From assembly GCA_964492135.1 (NCBI GenBank), contig CAZBJW010000264.1:1-5826 (forward strand): a DNA stretch of 5,826 bases, given 5' to 3'. Position 1 is the first letter of the stretch; each line of letters starts with the position of its first letter. This document shows, piece by piece, positions 1 to 5,826 of the stretch. The notes under the pieces were generated by a model that was not told where the DNA came from, ran no database searches, and saw only the letters and a list, made by a program, of their open reading frames with translations. The translations under genes were made by a program, and so were the position numbers. Origin of the DNA: CAYGAW01 sp964492135. GTDB lineage: Bacteria > Chloroflexota > Anaerolineae > UBA7937 > B3-Chlor.

Positions 1-168
1 AGCCAGACCATTCCGGTCCACCAACCGCAGGCTGAGGCTGAACTCTGTCTCTATCTTCCCGACAGCCTGCCAGTAGAAGGTCGCGTGCAAGATGTCCCCC
101 GCATGCAGCGGCTCATTGGGCTGGTGCCGGTATCCCAGCTTATGCACATCATAACCGAGAAGACGAAG
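1..168 (-). other. Second, truncated copy of the beta-rich module
   Basis: This encodes about residues 715-770 and repeats the pattern of the first copy: LLGYDV aligns with FLGYSV, and AGDILHATFYWQA aligns with AGGILQLTLFWQA. The copy is interrupted by the window edge. An insertion of about five residues separates the LGY and AG parts relative to copy one. Confidence 0.6.
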
Positions 169-2310
169 AGGACCATACTCCACGTCTCGCCTCTGCTGCA
201 TGCCTAACGCTTCCACGAGAGGCGGCGCCTCCGCCTTCACAACCCGAACAGGTTGCAGCAGGATGCGATCACCGAGGACTTCCCCATCCTTGAGGACCGG
301 CAACCTCTGGCCCGTCTCCAAACTGTAGATCCCTATCTCCAGGCGGTGTTCCCCTGGTGGTGTCCCCGGCAGCACGAGGACACCATAGTTGTCGGCGATG
401 ATCTCCCCTTCCTCCCAAGTGGAGGTGGGTCGAGCCCCGCCCACTGGTTCCGCATCCCGCTGCCCCACGATGTGCGACCTGGCGTCCAAGACATGGGTGA
501 AGACCTTGTACCGTTCCCCCATCTCATCCAGCGCCTGCCAGAAGAGGGTCAGCTGCAAAATGCCGCCAGCCTCGACCTGGAAACTCGAGACGCTATAGCC
601 GAGAAAGGCTATCTTCTCACCCAGCCTGAGTTCTTCGGGATGCTGGATCTGCGAGCTGATCTCCTCCTGCGGCACCGCGTACATGACCAGCCGCACGTTT
701 CCCTGCCAGGAATCGACGGACTTGAAGCTTCTGCGGTCTAGCCAGCCCTCGATGAATCGGTCTGGGTCGCTTTCGTCGGTGCCCCAGAGGAGGACAAAGA
801 GCCTCTCATGCTTCGCCAAGATGCTCTCCAGGGCCTGTTCGGTCTTTACCTCATCCAGGGGACGCTGCCCGGGGAGAGGATAGACTGGCAGAGGGCCCTC
901 GTAGTAGTACGAGAAGACGTCTATCTGTCCGGGGGCATTCAAGATGATGGCATCTCCCTGTCCTCCTGCAGCGGTGACGTAATGGGCAATGCCACGGTAG
1001 TCGTCGCGGGCGTACTGCTCGTCGAAATAGTAGCTGGCTAATGACCGAGCACAGGCCACGGTGACGACGAGAAGAGCGACGCCGGTCACGGTGCAGCGGG
1101 CGATGTTAGCCACCCCGCGCCAGCCGGTATCGCCCCCTTCGTTGCTAATCCTGCCCTCCAGGCCTGTCCGATCCTTCTCGCCCAGCCATTCGGCAGCCAC
1201 GCCCCGGGCGAGGAGGAGACAAAAGGCAGGTGTGGCCAGGAGAAGGAACTTGGGGTCATAGGCAGGACGGCTGAGGGAAAGCACGTACATTGTCAGAATG
1301 GGTACACCCAGGTAGACAAGTACAAAGACCACCGCATGAAGCTGACGGCGTGGCAGCACTATGGACAGGCCCGGCCTTCGCCCTCTCGTGAGCGCCAACT
1401 GCCAAGGCGCCCCTCCGAGCAAGAGAAGCAGACCAAGGCCCAGCACCACGGGCGTCATCTCCACCGCTACAGTGAGGCCTAGAGTGAAGACGCGGAGAAG
1501 ATCTCCAACCAGAAACGAGAAGCTGAAGGGTTCACTCACCGCTGGCCACGTGGTCAGTTGCCCGCCGGCCAGTAGCAACCAGGGATAGTACAGGATTCCG
1601 ATGACAACCTGGGCGGCAACCCAGTTCGCTATCACCAGCGGTCGACGCAGGGATCGATACGCGATCATCCCCAGGCCGTAGGCCACGCTGGTGACCAGAG
1701 GCACGGTGAAGGTGAAGTAATGGGTGTACAGCGCGGCGGTGGTGAAGACAATATAAAGAGAGATGTACAGCACGCGTCGCGCGCGGCTGGCGGCTCCGTT
1801 TGCGTGTGTCTGCCGCCCGAGCCCGACGGCTCCCCACGACTTCACGACCCTCAAGAAAAACAGGACGGCCACACCAGACCACAACGACGCCAAGATGTAC
1901 ATCCTGGTCTCCTGGGAATAGTGGATTTGGAGGGGGGAGATAGCAGCCAAGAAAGAGGCGACCAAAGCCACTCTGCGGTTGAACAGTTCACCGCCCAGGA
2001 GATAGGTCACGAAAACCAATGCCGTACCAGTAAGGGCAGACAGGGAGCGCAGAGCTACCTCGCTGTCCCCGAGGATACGCACCCAGAGGTGGAGTATATA
2101 ATAGTAGAGGGGCGGATGGATGTCGTGGGCTGCGTCGCGGCTGATAGTGGCAAGGCTCCGCGCTGCCAGGGCCGCGCTATTGCCTTCATCGGCCCACAGG
2201 CTTTGGCCGTCCAGCCGATAGGCTCGCAGACACAAGGCCATTAGGATGATCAGGGCCAGGGCCACGCACACGAGGCGGCCTTCCTTCTCCGCCAGCACGA
2301 GCAACCTCAT
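1..2310 (-). CDS. GT39-like (GT-C fold) membrane glycosyltransferase, 3' end cut by window edge
   Basis: I translated the minus strand from the ATG at 2310 and found 770 codons with no stop before base 1, so the gene is partial at its C-terminus. The protein starts with a transmembrane segment (about residues 13-30). An acidic WADEGNS motif follows at 39-45 and HPPLYYYIL at 65-73, then SPLQIHYSQETRMY at 125-138. These are the hallmark first-loop DE and following motifs of dolichyl-phosphate-mannose-type (PMT/GT39, PMT_2-like) transferases. In that family the loop acidic residues bind the metal or act as base, and a polyprenyl-phosphate sugar is the donor. About ten hydrophobic segments run to residue 422. 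The rest (about 430-770) is soluble, probably extracytoplasmic, and contains a repeated beta-rich module. The start overlaps the hydrolase stop (ATGA, 2307-2310), with only a weak Shine-Dalgarno, which suggests translational coupling. Family assignment is firm; acceptor and sugar are unknown. Confidence 0.93.
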   Translation of the reverse strand, partial: MRLLVLAEKEGRLVCVALALIILMALCLRAYRLDGQSLWADEGNSAALAARSLATISRDAAHDIHPPLYYYILHLWVRILGDSEVALRSLSALTGTALVFVTYLLGGELFNRRVALVASFLAAISPLQIHYSQETRMYILASLWSGVAVLFFLRVVKSWGAVGLGRQTHANGAASRARRVLYISLYIVFTTAALYTHYFTFTVPLVTSVAYGLGMIAYRSLRRPLVIANWVAAQVVIGILYYPWLLLAGGQLTTWPAVSEPFSFSFLVGDLLRVFTLGLTVAVEMTPVVLGLGLLLLLGGAPWQLALTRGRRPGLSIVLPRRQLHAVVFVLVYLGVPILTMYVLSLSRPAYDPKFLLLATPAFCLLLARGVAAEWLGEKDRTGLEGRISNEGGDTGWRGVANIARCTVTGVALLVVTVACARSLASYYFDEQYARDDYRGIAHYVTAAGGQGDAIILNAPGQIDVFSYYYEGPLPVYPLPGQRPLDEVKTEQALESILAKHERLFVLLWGTDESDPDRFIEGWLDRRSFKSVDSWQGNVRLVMYAVPQEEISSQIQHPEELRLGEKIAFLGYSVSSFQVEAGGILQLTLFWQALDEMGERYKVFTHVLDARSHIVGQRDAEPVGGARPTSTWEEGEIIADNYGVLVLPGTPPGEHRLEIGIYSLETGQRLPVLKDGEVLGDRILLQPVRVVKAEAPPLVEALGMQQRRDVEYGPLRLLGYDVHKLGYRHQPNEPLHAGDILHATFYWQAVGKIETEFSLSLRLVDRNGLA
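295..612 (-). other. First copy of beta-rich C-terminal module in the glycosyltransferase
   Basis: This encodes about residues 567-672. It begins with an LGYSV core, then AGGILQLTLFWQA, a KVFTHVLD strand, and ends in PPGEHRLEIGIYSLETGQ. The alternating hydrophobic pattern suggests a beta-sandwich on the outer face of the membrane. I know similar tails from Chloroflexota PMT-type transferases but cannot name a domain family. The second copy lies at 1-168. Confidence 0.6.
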
Positions 2311-4031
2311 CTCGGCCAGCGTCGCCACAGGCCATAGACCAGCGCCGTGACGACAGGGACAGAGACCAGGAAAGCTAGGCAGCGACTGAGCAGGAAAGCA
2401 GGGCTGCGTCGCACGATGATGCCATCAATGGCGACCTTGCTCTTACCGTCAGCCAACTCAGCGACTGTTAGACGCATTTGATGTTCACCCTCACGCAGGC
2501 GCGTTGCCACGGGCACCTCCACTTGATACTCCAACTCTGCACTGTGCAGATCAAGTGTTGTGTGTCGCCCGTCAAGGCTGATTTCCAGCCGTCCCATGTC
2601 CATATCGCGCACCGGCACCAGGCTTAGATCCGTGCCCCAGAACGTGAAGCTCAGCGTATCCCCTGCTTGGTCAGTCGCGCGGTACCCCCCCAGCACAGCC
2701 CTCTCATCGTCCACCTCTTCCCAGGAGCCTTCGTAGCGCAGCGCCCAGTGGTCCTCCTGATGATAGCCCAATCCCAATACCGGCGGGGAGGTGGCCTGTT
2801 CTTTCACCGCCTCGTAGACCGGATAGGCATAGAAATCGGGCTCCATCATACGGAAGTAATAGAAGGCCTGTTCCTTCTCATAGTCACTGGCCCGTTTGAA
2901 GAACCAGTAGTTCATCACACCCATCCAGGGCCACTCCCTCTGGGCCTGCTCATATGCTGAGGCCGAATACTCGGCCTGCAGTTCCTCACTCACTCGCCCG
3001 TAGTAGGGAAACCCCTCAAAGTCACGAGGTAGGGCGTTCCATCCCACCTCTGATGCCCAGATGGGTTTGTGGGCATCCCCGTTGCGCACCATCAACTCCC
3101 GGATGAGCATGACTCGGGAGAAGTTGGCTCGATTCGGATGCACACGCCTATCGGTCGGCCCGTTCCACAGTCCATATCCCTGGACGGACATGATATCAAA
3201 ATACTTCTTGGCGCCGGCCTCGTACATGCGCTCCAAGAAGACCAGATCCATGAGATTCTCGGGGGTCATTTCCGTAGTCGGGGCCAGCCCCGCGCTAAGG
3301 ATCACAACCTCGGGATCGGCCTCCTTGGCTCGGGTGTATGCCACCTTGAGGAGTCTCGCGTAGGCTTCGGGGTCAACGGGTCCCTCCCCCCACTCTGGAT
3401 AGATATTGGGTTCGTTCCAGATTTGGTAGTACTTGATCCGACCCTTGTATCGGCTGACCACAGCGTAGACGAAGTCCCCATAATCGCCATAGTCGTCAGG
3501 TGGAGCCAAGGTTCCAGCCTCGTTTCCTGCCGCTCGACTCCAGGCAGGCGGGTTGTCCAGCCGAGCGATGATCTCTATCCCGTATTCCTCGGCCAAGTCC
3601 ACGATGTGATCATACTTCGCCCATGATGATATGTCCCGACCTTGGCGGCGATCTCGGAAGATGCCCTTGCCCTCAATCTCGATATCCTCCCAGGGGAACT
3701 CCTGTCTGATCCACTTGAAACCCGCGTCCCGAATGAGGCGAAAAGTGCGATGAATCTTCCAATCATCCACCTCCTGTTCCAGGAACGTGTTGATGCCGTA
3801 GGGATTCACTCCGGCATAGGGGATAGGCACGTAAGGTTCAACTTGCGGCGACGGACGCTCCAGCCTGATCAATATGAGGGCACCGAGGCCCTTTATCTGT
3901 TCCCGCAGTTGTTGCTCCCCAGTCCACTCGCGCATGGTGCTCGAGAGCCACCCTCCAAGACAGAACAGGCCCAGGGGCAGCACGATGATCAGACCGGCAA
4001 GCAGCGACAGGACTCTTCCCTTCCTCGACAC
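2307..4031 (-). CDS. Membrane-anchored clan GH-A glycoside hydrolase (GH39/GH5-like)
   Basis: From the GTG at 4031 this is 574 residues. A short basic N-terminus (SRKGR) precedes a transmembrane segment at about 7-29. A TIM-barrel-like domain follows at about 70-410: NPYGIN at 76-81, IRQEFPWE at 108-115, IWNEPN at 204-209 with predicted acid/base E207 (codon 3411-3413), and PIWASEVGW at 323-331 with predicted nucleophile E328 (codon 3048-3050). These two glutamates after strands 4 and 7 define clan GH-A retaining glycosidases. A beta-sandwich, carbohydrate-binding-like region spans about 423-541, and a second transmembrane helix lies at about 546-568 before a basic tail (RRWPR). The enzyme is therefore probably tethered at both ends, with the catalytic domain outside. 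An in-frame GTG at 4052 would add seven residues but has no Shine-Dalgarno; the 4031 GTG has AGAGGA nine bases upstream. It is the first gene of the pair. The natural substrate (xyloside, glucoside or other) is not determinable here. Confidence 0.93.
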   Translation of the reverse strand: MSRKGRVLSLLAGLIIVLPLGLFCLGGWLSSTMREWTGEQQLREQIKGLGALILIRLERPSPQVEPYVPIPYAGVNPYGINTFLEQEVDDWKIHRTFRLIRDAGFKWIRQEFPWEDIEIEGKGIFRDRRQGRDISSWAKYDHIVDLAEEYGIEIIARLDNPPAWSRAAGNEAGTLAPPDDYGDYGDFVYAVVSRYKGRIKYYQIWNEPNIYPEWGEGPVDPEAYARLLKVAYTRAKEADPEVVILSAGLAPTTEMTPENLMDLVFLERMYEAGAKKYFDIMSVQGYGLWNGPTDRRVHPNRANFSRVMLIRELMVRNGDAHKPIWASEVGWNALPRDFEGFPYYGRVSEELQAEYSASAYEQAQREWPWMGVMNYWFFKRASDYEKEQAFYYFRMMEPDFYAYPVYEAVKEQATSPPVLGLGYHQEDHWALRYEGSWEEVDDERAVLGGYRATDQAGDTLSFTFWGTDLSLVPVRDMDMGRLEISLDGRHTTLDLHSAELEYQVEVPVATRLREGEHQMRLTVAELADGKSKVAIDGIIVRRSPAFLLSRCLAFLVSVPVVTALVYGLWRRWPR

Positions 4032-4040
4032 TCTTAGGCG

Positions 4041-4046
4041 TCCTCT
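4041..4046 (-). promoter_or_regulatory. Ribosome binding site deciding the hydrolase start
   Basis: Minus-strand AGAGGA sits nine bases before the GTG at 4031. The upstream in-frame GTG at 4052 is preceded by CGCTCAGTCAA, which has no purine-rich motif, and an in-frame TAA lies five codons above it. The 4031 start is therefore preferred, though 4052 cannot be excluded. Confidence 0.5.
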
Positions 4047-4063
4047 TCTCACTTGACTGAGCG

Positions 4064-4093
4064 ATTATACTTCGCCGGATTGCCGGGTCGCAA
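4064..4093 (-). promoter_or_regulatory. Candidate sigma70-type promoter of the hydrolase-glycosyltransferase operon
   Basis: On the minus strand, TTGCGA (4088-4093, 4 of 6 to consensus) is followed by an 18-bp spacer and a perfect TATAAT (4064-4069). Transcription would start near 4057. That leaves a leader of about 25 bases before the GTG at 4031, but only about five before the GTG at 4052. The position fits a promoter for the leftward operon. The -35 match is modest. Confidence 0.5.
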
Positions 4094-4395
4094 ACACTCT
4101 CACGATTCGCTCCTCGCCGTGGACCACCATGGGGATGATGAACCTGAGCCGGTCGAGTACCATCCGGGGTCGATGCACCGGTGGTGCCATCCGGAGCGGC
4201 AGCCACATATGGAGCCCGGGAGCGAAGCCAGGACTGTCCCAGTGCTGGCGGACAGGGATGGCCGCGCTGGCTACATATCTGCATCAGGTTCGGGCTGCGG
4301 TCGATGTTGCATTTCTGTATCTGGCCCATTGCGCCAGCCGCTAGCTAGCTTAAATGTATCCACTTGTCGCATTTGACATGGGAGATACCCGCATA
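4094..4395. other. Intergenic region with no supported gene
   Basis: This stretch lies between the operon promoter and the insertion sequence. Open frames exist on both strands (for example + strand 4053-4376), but they show no recognisable domain, have no good ribosome binding site and have low-complexity composition typical of GC-rich non-coding DNA. Minor structure includes the palindrome GCTAGCTAGC at 4340-4349, a short inverted repeat GCACC-ggt-GGTGC at 4175-4187, and the octamer CCATCCGG twice (4160-4167, 4187-4194). Before the insertion this was the spacer between two divergent promoters. Confidence 0.55.
4384..4395 (+). repeat. Left copy of 12-bp target-site duplication
   Basis: GATACCCGCATA lies immediately outside the left TGT end of the insertion sequence and is repeated exactly at 5772-5783, beyond the right end. 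The match extends one base (T), but that base is also the first base of the left IS end. Confidence 0.78.
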
Positions 4396-4445
4396 TGTTA
4401 GGAGCAGCTGAAAAGTGGACACCTTTCAGTTCAAAAGTGGACGCT
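4396..4445 (+). repeat. Left terminal inverted repeat of the insertion sequence
   Basis: Aligned without gaps to the reverse complement of 5719-5768, 39 of 50 positions match. It contains AAAAGTGGAC twice, at 4411-4420 and 4433-4442, 22 bp apart, probably two transposase binding sites. The transposase stop codon (TGA, 4431-4433) lies inside it. Confidence 0.92.
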
Positions 4446-5681
4446 GAAGCCTTGTAGCGGCAGGGATAGGGAGTGGACCATTTTCTCATTCCACCAGAGC
4501 CGGAGCTCCATGACCTGCTTGTCAGCATCCGGGATCATATGGATGGTCACTTCTTCATGGGGCGGGACGCGGGGCATCTGGATTTGGTGGCCGAAGAGCG
4601 AAATCCGGCGGTATGCGTCCACCTTTCTCGACTCACGGAGGCAGAAGACGTCCTTGGGGGAGGTATAGGGCTTGGGCAGGGAGAAGGGGCGAAAGAGGGT
4701 ATTGCCTTGGGCGATAGCCTTGTCGAAGCGCAAGCTGGGGATCTCGCGGGTGGTGGAGTGGACTTGGTGATTGTTGTAGCGATCGACCTCTTCGCGCAGG
4801 ACTCTTCGCACCTCCTCCAGCTGACCCACCTCTTCCAGGGCACAGGTGCGGACGATGCGGTCCTGCAACCACCGGTAGGGCCTCTCCACCTTGCCCCTGG
4901 CCTGGGGTGAAAGGGCGAAGGTGACCTCGACACCTAGGAGGGACATCATCTTGCCCCATTGGGTATGGACATCGTCGGTCTGGAGGACATGCTTGCGCCA
5001 GAAGCTGTCTCTTCCCTGGACGAAACGGAAGGCGCGTAGAGAGTCCACGTAGAAGCGCAAAGGTACGCCATAGGTCTGGATCAGGGTCTGGGTAGCCTGA
5101 ATATGTGCCCAGGTGGTTTCTGCAGGGAAGAAATCGGCGAAGAGGAGCTTGCGGCTGAAGTCATCGATGGAGGTGATCAGAGTCCACTTTTCCTCGGCGT
5201 AGGGCGACCACAGGTGGTGAGACCCATCATGCTGGATCAAAGCCCCCGCGGAAGCGGTCAAGACTTCACGGTCATGGGCTTTCCTCTTCCTGACAGGCTG
5301 GTGACATCCCAGCTTTCTAGCCCGGTCGATGATGGTGTTGAGGGAGACCTCGATACCCTGCTTCTTGAGGCGGTCCCGCAAGGCCGAATAGTTGTAACTG
5401 GAGATGGGCAGGTCCGGATCGTCGATCAGGGCTTTCTCACGCAGAAGCTCCCTTTCAATGGCAGCTTCGGCCTCTGAGGAGATCCGTCCGGGGCTGGTGC
5501 GTTGATAGGAAATGGTGAAAGCTTCTGGACTGCCGCGGTACTCTCGCCATAGGGCGAAGAAGCGGGACTTCCCGATGCCAAGCACTTCTTGCACTTCAAT
5601 TCTGGTCATCAAGCCCTGAAAGTACGCTTGGAGCAGGAAGACGACCTGCTCATCCGAGAAACGCCTGTGAACTTGATCCAT
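4431..5681 (-). CDS. DDE/rve-type transposase of the insertion sequence
   Basis: The protein is 416 residues from the ATG at 5681. A helix-turn-helix-rich N-terminus (about 8-49) is followed by a second helical DNA-binding-like stretch (about 96-125). The integrase catalytic core spans about 146-318: first Asp D152 in IQHDGSHHLW, then TLITSIDDFSRKLLFADFF, second Asp D213 in RFYVDSLRAF, and Glu E266 in GKVERPYRWLQDRI. A beta-rich tail ends at VHF, inside the left inverted repeat. All three acidic residues are present, so the enzyme is probably active. It would cut and join the element ends. There are 52 residues between D213 and E266, more than the usual 34-35 of IS3 and IS481 enzymes, because of an insertion containing FVQGRDSFWRKH. 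I chose the 5681 ATG because AGGAGG lies four bases upstream (GAACC region); the frame is open to 5762, but that extension runs through the inverted repeat and promoter. Confidence 0.96.
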   Translation of the reverse strand: MDQVHRRFSDEQVVFLLQAYFQGLMTRIEVQEVLGIGKSRFFALWREYRGSPEAFTISYQRTSPGRISSEAEAAIERELLREKALIDDPDLPISSYNYSALRDRLKKQGIEVSLNTIIDRARKLGCHQPVRKRKAHDREVLTASAGALIQHDGSHHLWSPYAEEKWTLITSIDDFSRKLLFADFFPAETTWAHIQATQTLIQTYGVPLRFYVDSLRAFRFVQGRDSFWRKHVLQTDDVHTQWGKMMSLLGVEVTFALSPQARGKVERPYRWLQDRIVRTCALEEVGQLEEVRRVLREEVDRYNNHQVHSTTREIPSLRFDKAIAQGNTLFRPFSLPKPYTSPKDVFCLRESRKVDAYRRISLFGHQIQMPRVPPHEEVTIHMIPDADKQVMELRLWWNEKMVHSLSLPLQGFSVHF

Positions 5682-5711
5682 GGTTCCCTCCTGAAGCATG
5701 TTGAGGGAACC
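5682..5711 (-). promoter_or_regulatory. Hairpin sequestering the transposase ribosome binding site
   Basis: On the minus strand GGTTCCCTC (5703-5711) pairs perfectly with GAGGGAACC (5682-5690) across a 12-base loop. The proximal arm ends one base before the ATG and contains most of the AGGAGG Shine-Dalgarno (5687-5692), so folding would block initiation. The predicted transcript start from the element's own promoter, about 5702-5706, falls inside or just after the distal arm. Native mRNA would then lack most of the stem, while read-through mRNA from outside would fold. IS10 and IS50 are known to use this logic; here it is inferred. Confidence 0.7.
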
Positions 5712-5712
5712 G

Positions 5713-5741
5713 AGTATAAGTGTCCAGTTTTCAACTGAAAA
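5713..5741 (-). promoter_or_regulatory. Candidate transposase promoter inside the right end
   Basis: On the minus strand, TTTTCA (5736-5741, 4 of 6) is followed by a 17-bp spacer and TATACT (5713-5718, 5 of 6). The -35 box and spacer lie inside the right inverted repeat, between and over the two transposase binding motifs, so bound transposase could repress its own promoter. The start would be near 5706. Confidence 0.55.
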
Positions 5742-5768
5742 CTGTCCACTTTTGAACTGCAAATGACA
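5719..5768 (-). repeat. Right terminal inverted repeat of the insertion sequence
   Basis: Read on the minus strand from 5768 it begins TGTCATTTGCAG and matches the left end at 39 of 50 positions. It carries AAAAGTGGAC at 5744-5753 and the variant AAAACTGGAC at 5722-5731, again 22 bp apart. Confidence 0.92.
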
Positions 5769-5771
5769 CTC

Positions 5772-5783
5772 GATACCCGCATA
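5772..5783 (+). repeat. Right copy of 12-bp target-site duplication
   Basis: GATACCCGCATA is identical to 4384-4395. Three bases (CTC, 5769-5771) separate it from the ACA end. Its last base abuts the TTGACA box of the rightward promoter. Confidence 0.78.
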
Positions 5784-5812
5784 TTGACAAATCTGTAAAA
5801 ATGTGTTATACT
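5784..5812 (+). promoter_or_regulatory. Strong rightward sigma70-type promoter reading out of the window
   Basis: TTGACA (5784-5789, perfect) is followed by 17 bp and TATACT (5807-5812, 5 of 6), with an extended -10 TG at 5804-5805. Transcription would begin at about 5819-5821. The gene it serves lies beyond the window. CTGTAAA occurs at 5793-5799 and 5811-5817, 18 bp apart and flanking or overlapping the -10, and could be an operator pair, but this is speculative. The surrounding DNA is clearly more AT-rich than the coding regions. Confidence 0.75.
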
Positions 5813-5826
5813 GTAAATTTAGCGTT

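Larger units (their letters stand above)
4396..5768 (-). mobile_element. Complete insertion sequence, DDE/rve transposase type (IS481-like features)
   Basis: The element is about 1373 bp with TGT...ACA termini, 50-bp imperfect inverted repeats at both ends and one transposase gene filling nearly all of it. A 12-bp direct repeat flanks it. TGT ends, a single integrase-like transposase and a fairly long target duplication are features I associate with the IS481 group, but the element is slightly long for that family and the transposase D-to-E spacing is wider than D35E. A separate unclassified group is therefore possible. The right flank has three extra bases (5769-5771, CTC) between the ACA end and the direct repeat, so the true right boundary could be 5771. 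Nothing indicates decay: the gene is open and both ends are present. Confidence 0.92.

Noticed and set aside
253..741. Plus-strand open frame of 162 codons
   Set aside because: It lies opposite the glycosyltransferase gene, whose minus-strand translation has clear family motifs. The plus-strand product resembles nothing and has no ribosome binding site.
1720..2244. Plus-strand open frame of 174 codons
   Set aside because: It is antisense to the conserved N-terminal motif region of the glycosyltransferase, and its composition is that of a GC-rich shadow frame.
4160..4194. Twice-occurring CCATCCGG as a possible repeat array
   Set aside because: Only two short copies exist, with no regular spacer series, so it is neither a CRISPR array nor a convincing regulatory array.
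3838..4329. Minus-strand open frame reaching from the intergenic region into the hydrolase gene
   Set aside because: It overlaps the hydrolase N-terminus in another frame, is rich in Arg, Pro and Ser, has no recognisable domain and no good ribosome binding site.
4340..4349. Palindrome GCTAGCTAGC
   Set aside because: It is ten bases with no T-run after it and no flanking symmetry, so it is not a terminator and is weak as an operator.
4053..4376. Plus-strand open frame of 107 codons in the intergenic region
   Set aside because: There is no domain, no Shine-Dalgarno, and it starts on top of the operon promoter. Conservation would be needed to revive it.
5682..5762. Extension of the transposase to a start at 5762
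   Set aside because: The added 27 residues would be encoded by the inverted repeat, promoter and hairpin, and a strong AGGAGG precedes the ATG at 5681.
4384..5784. The 12-13 bp direct repeats as internal subterminal repeats of the element
   Set aside because: The ungapped inverted-repeat alignment starts at TGT just inside the left copy, and the repeats are direct rather than inverted, which fits a target duplication better.

Overview
The window looks like GC-rich bacterial chromosome. The two long minus-strand genes on the left have the architecture common in Chloroflexota (Anaerolineae-type) genomes: a GT39-like polytopic glycosyltransferase with a repeated beta-rich tail beside a membrane-anchored glycosidase. 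That lineage call is inference from protein style, not from a marker gene. Near-consensus sigma70-type promoter hexamers are visible.

Region 1-4093 is a leftward operon. A membrane-tethered clan GH-A glycoside hydrolase (about 2307-4031) is followed, with a 4-base stop/start overlap, by a glycosyltransferase of the GT-C fold (1-2310). The glycosyltransferase is open from its ATG to the window edge, so its 3' end is missing. A candidate promoter (TTGCGA, 18 bp, TATAAT) lies just upstream of the hydrolase. Together they suggest assembly and trimming of a surface glycan on the outer face of the membrane. The substrate cannot be read from the sequence.

Region 4094-4395 is intergenic. I see no credible gene in it, only small palindromes and short repeats.

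Region 4396-5768 is a complete insertion sequence of about 1.37 kb, with TGT...ACA ends, 50-bp imperfect inverted repeats, an apparently intact DDE transposase (4431-5681, minus strand) and a 12-bp direct repeat at the insertion site. Each end carries a 10-bp motif twice, 22 bp apart. The transposase ribosome binding site is buried in a perfect 9-bp hairpin. The likely native transcript start falls inside the distal arm of that hairpin, so the hairpin should silence translation mainly of transcripts that enter from outside the element.

Region 5769-5826 is the right flank. It holds a very good rightward sigma70-type promoter (TTGACA, 17 bp, TATACT with an extended -10) whose gene lies outside the window. 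The element landed between two divergent promoters, directly upstream of this -35 box. The most interesting observations concern IS regulation and insertion context; I did not find a clearly new multi-gene system.
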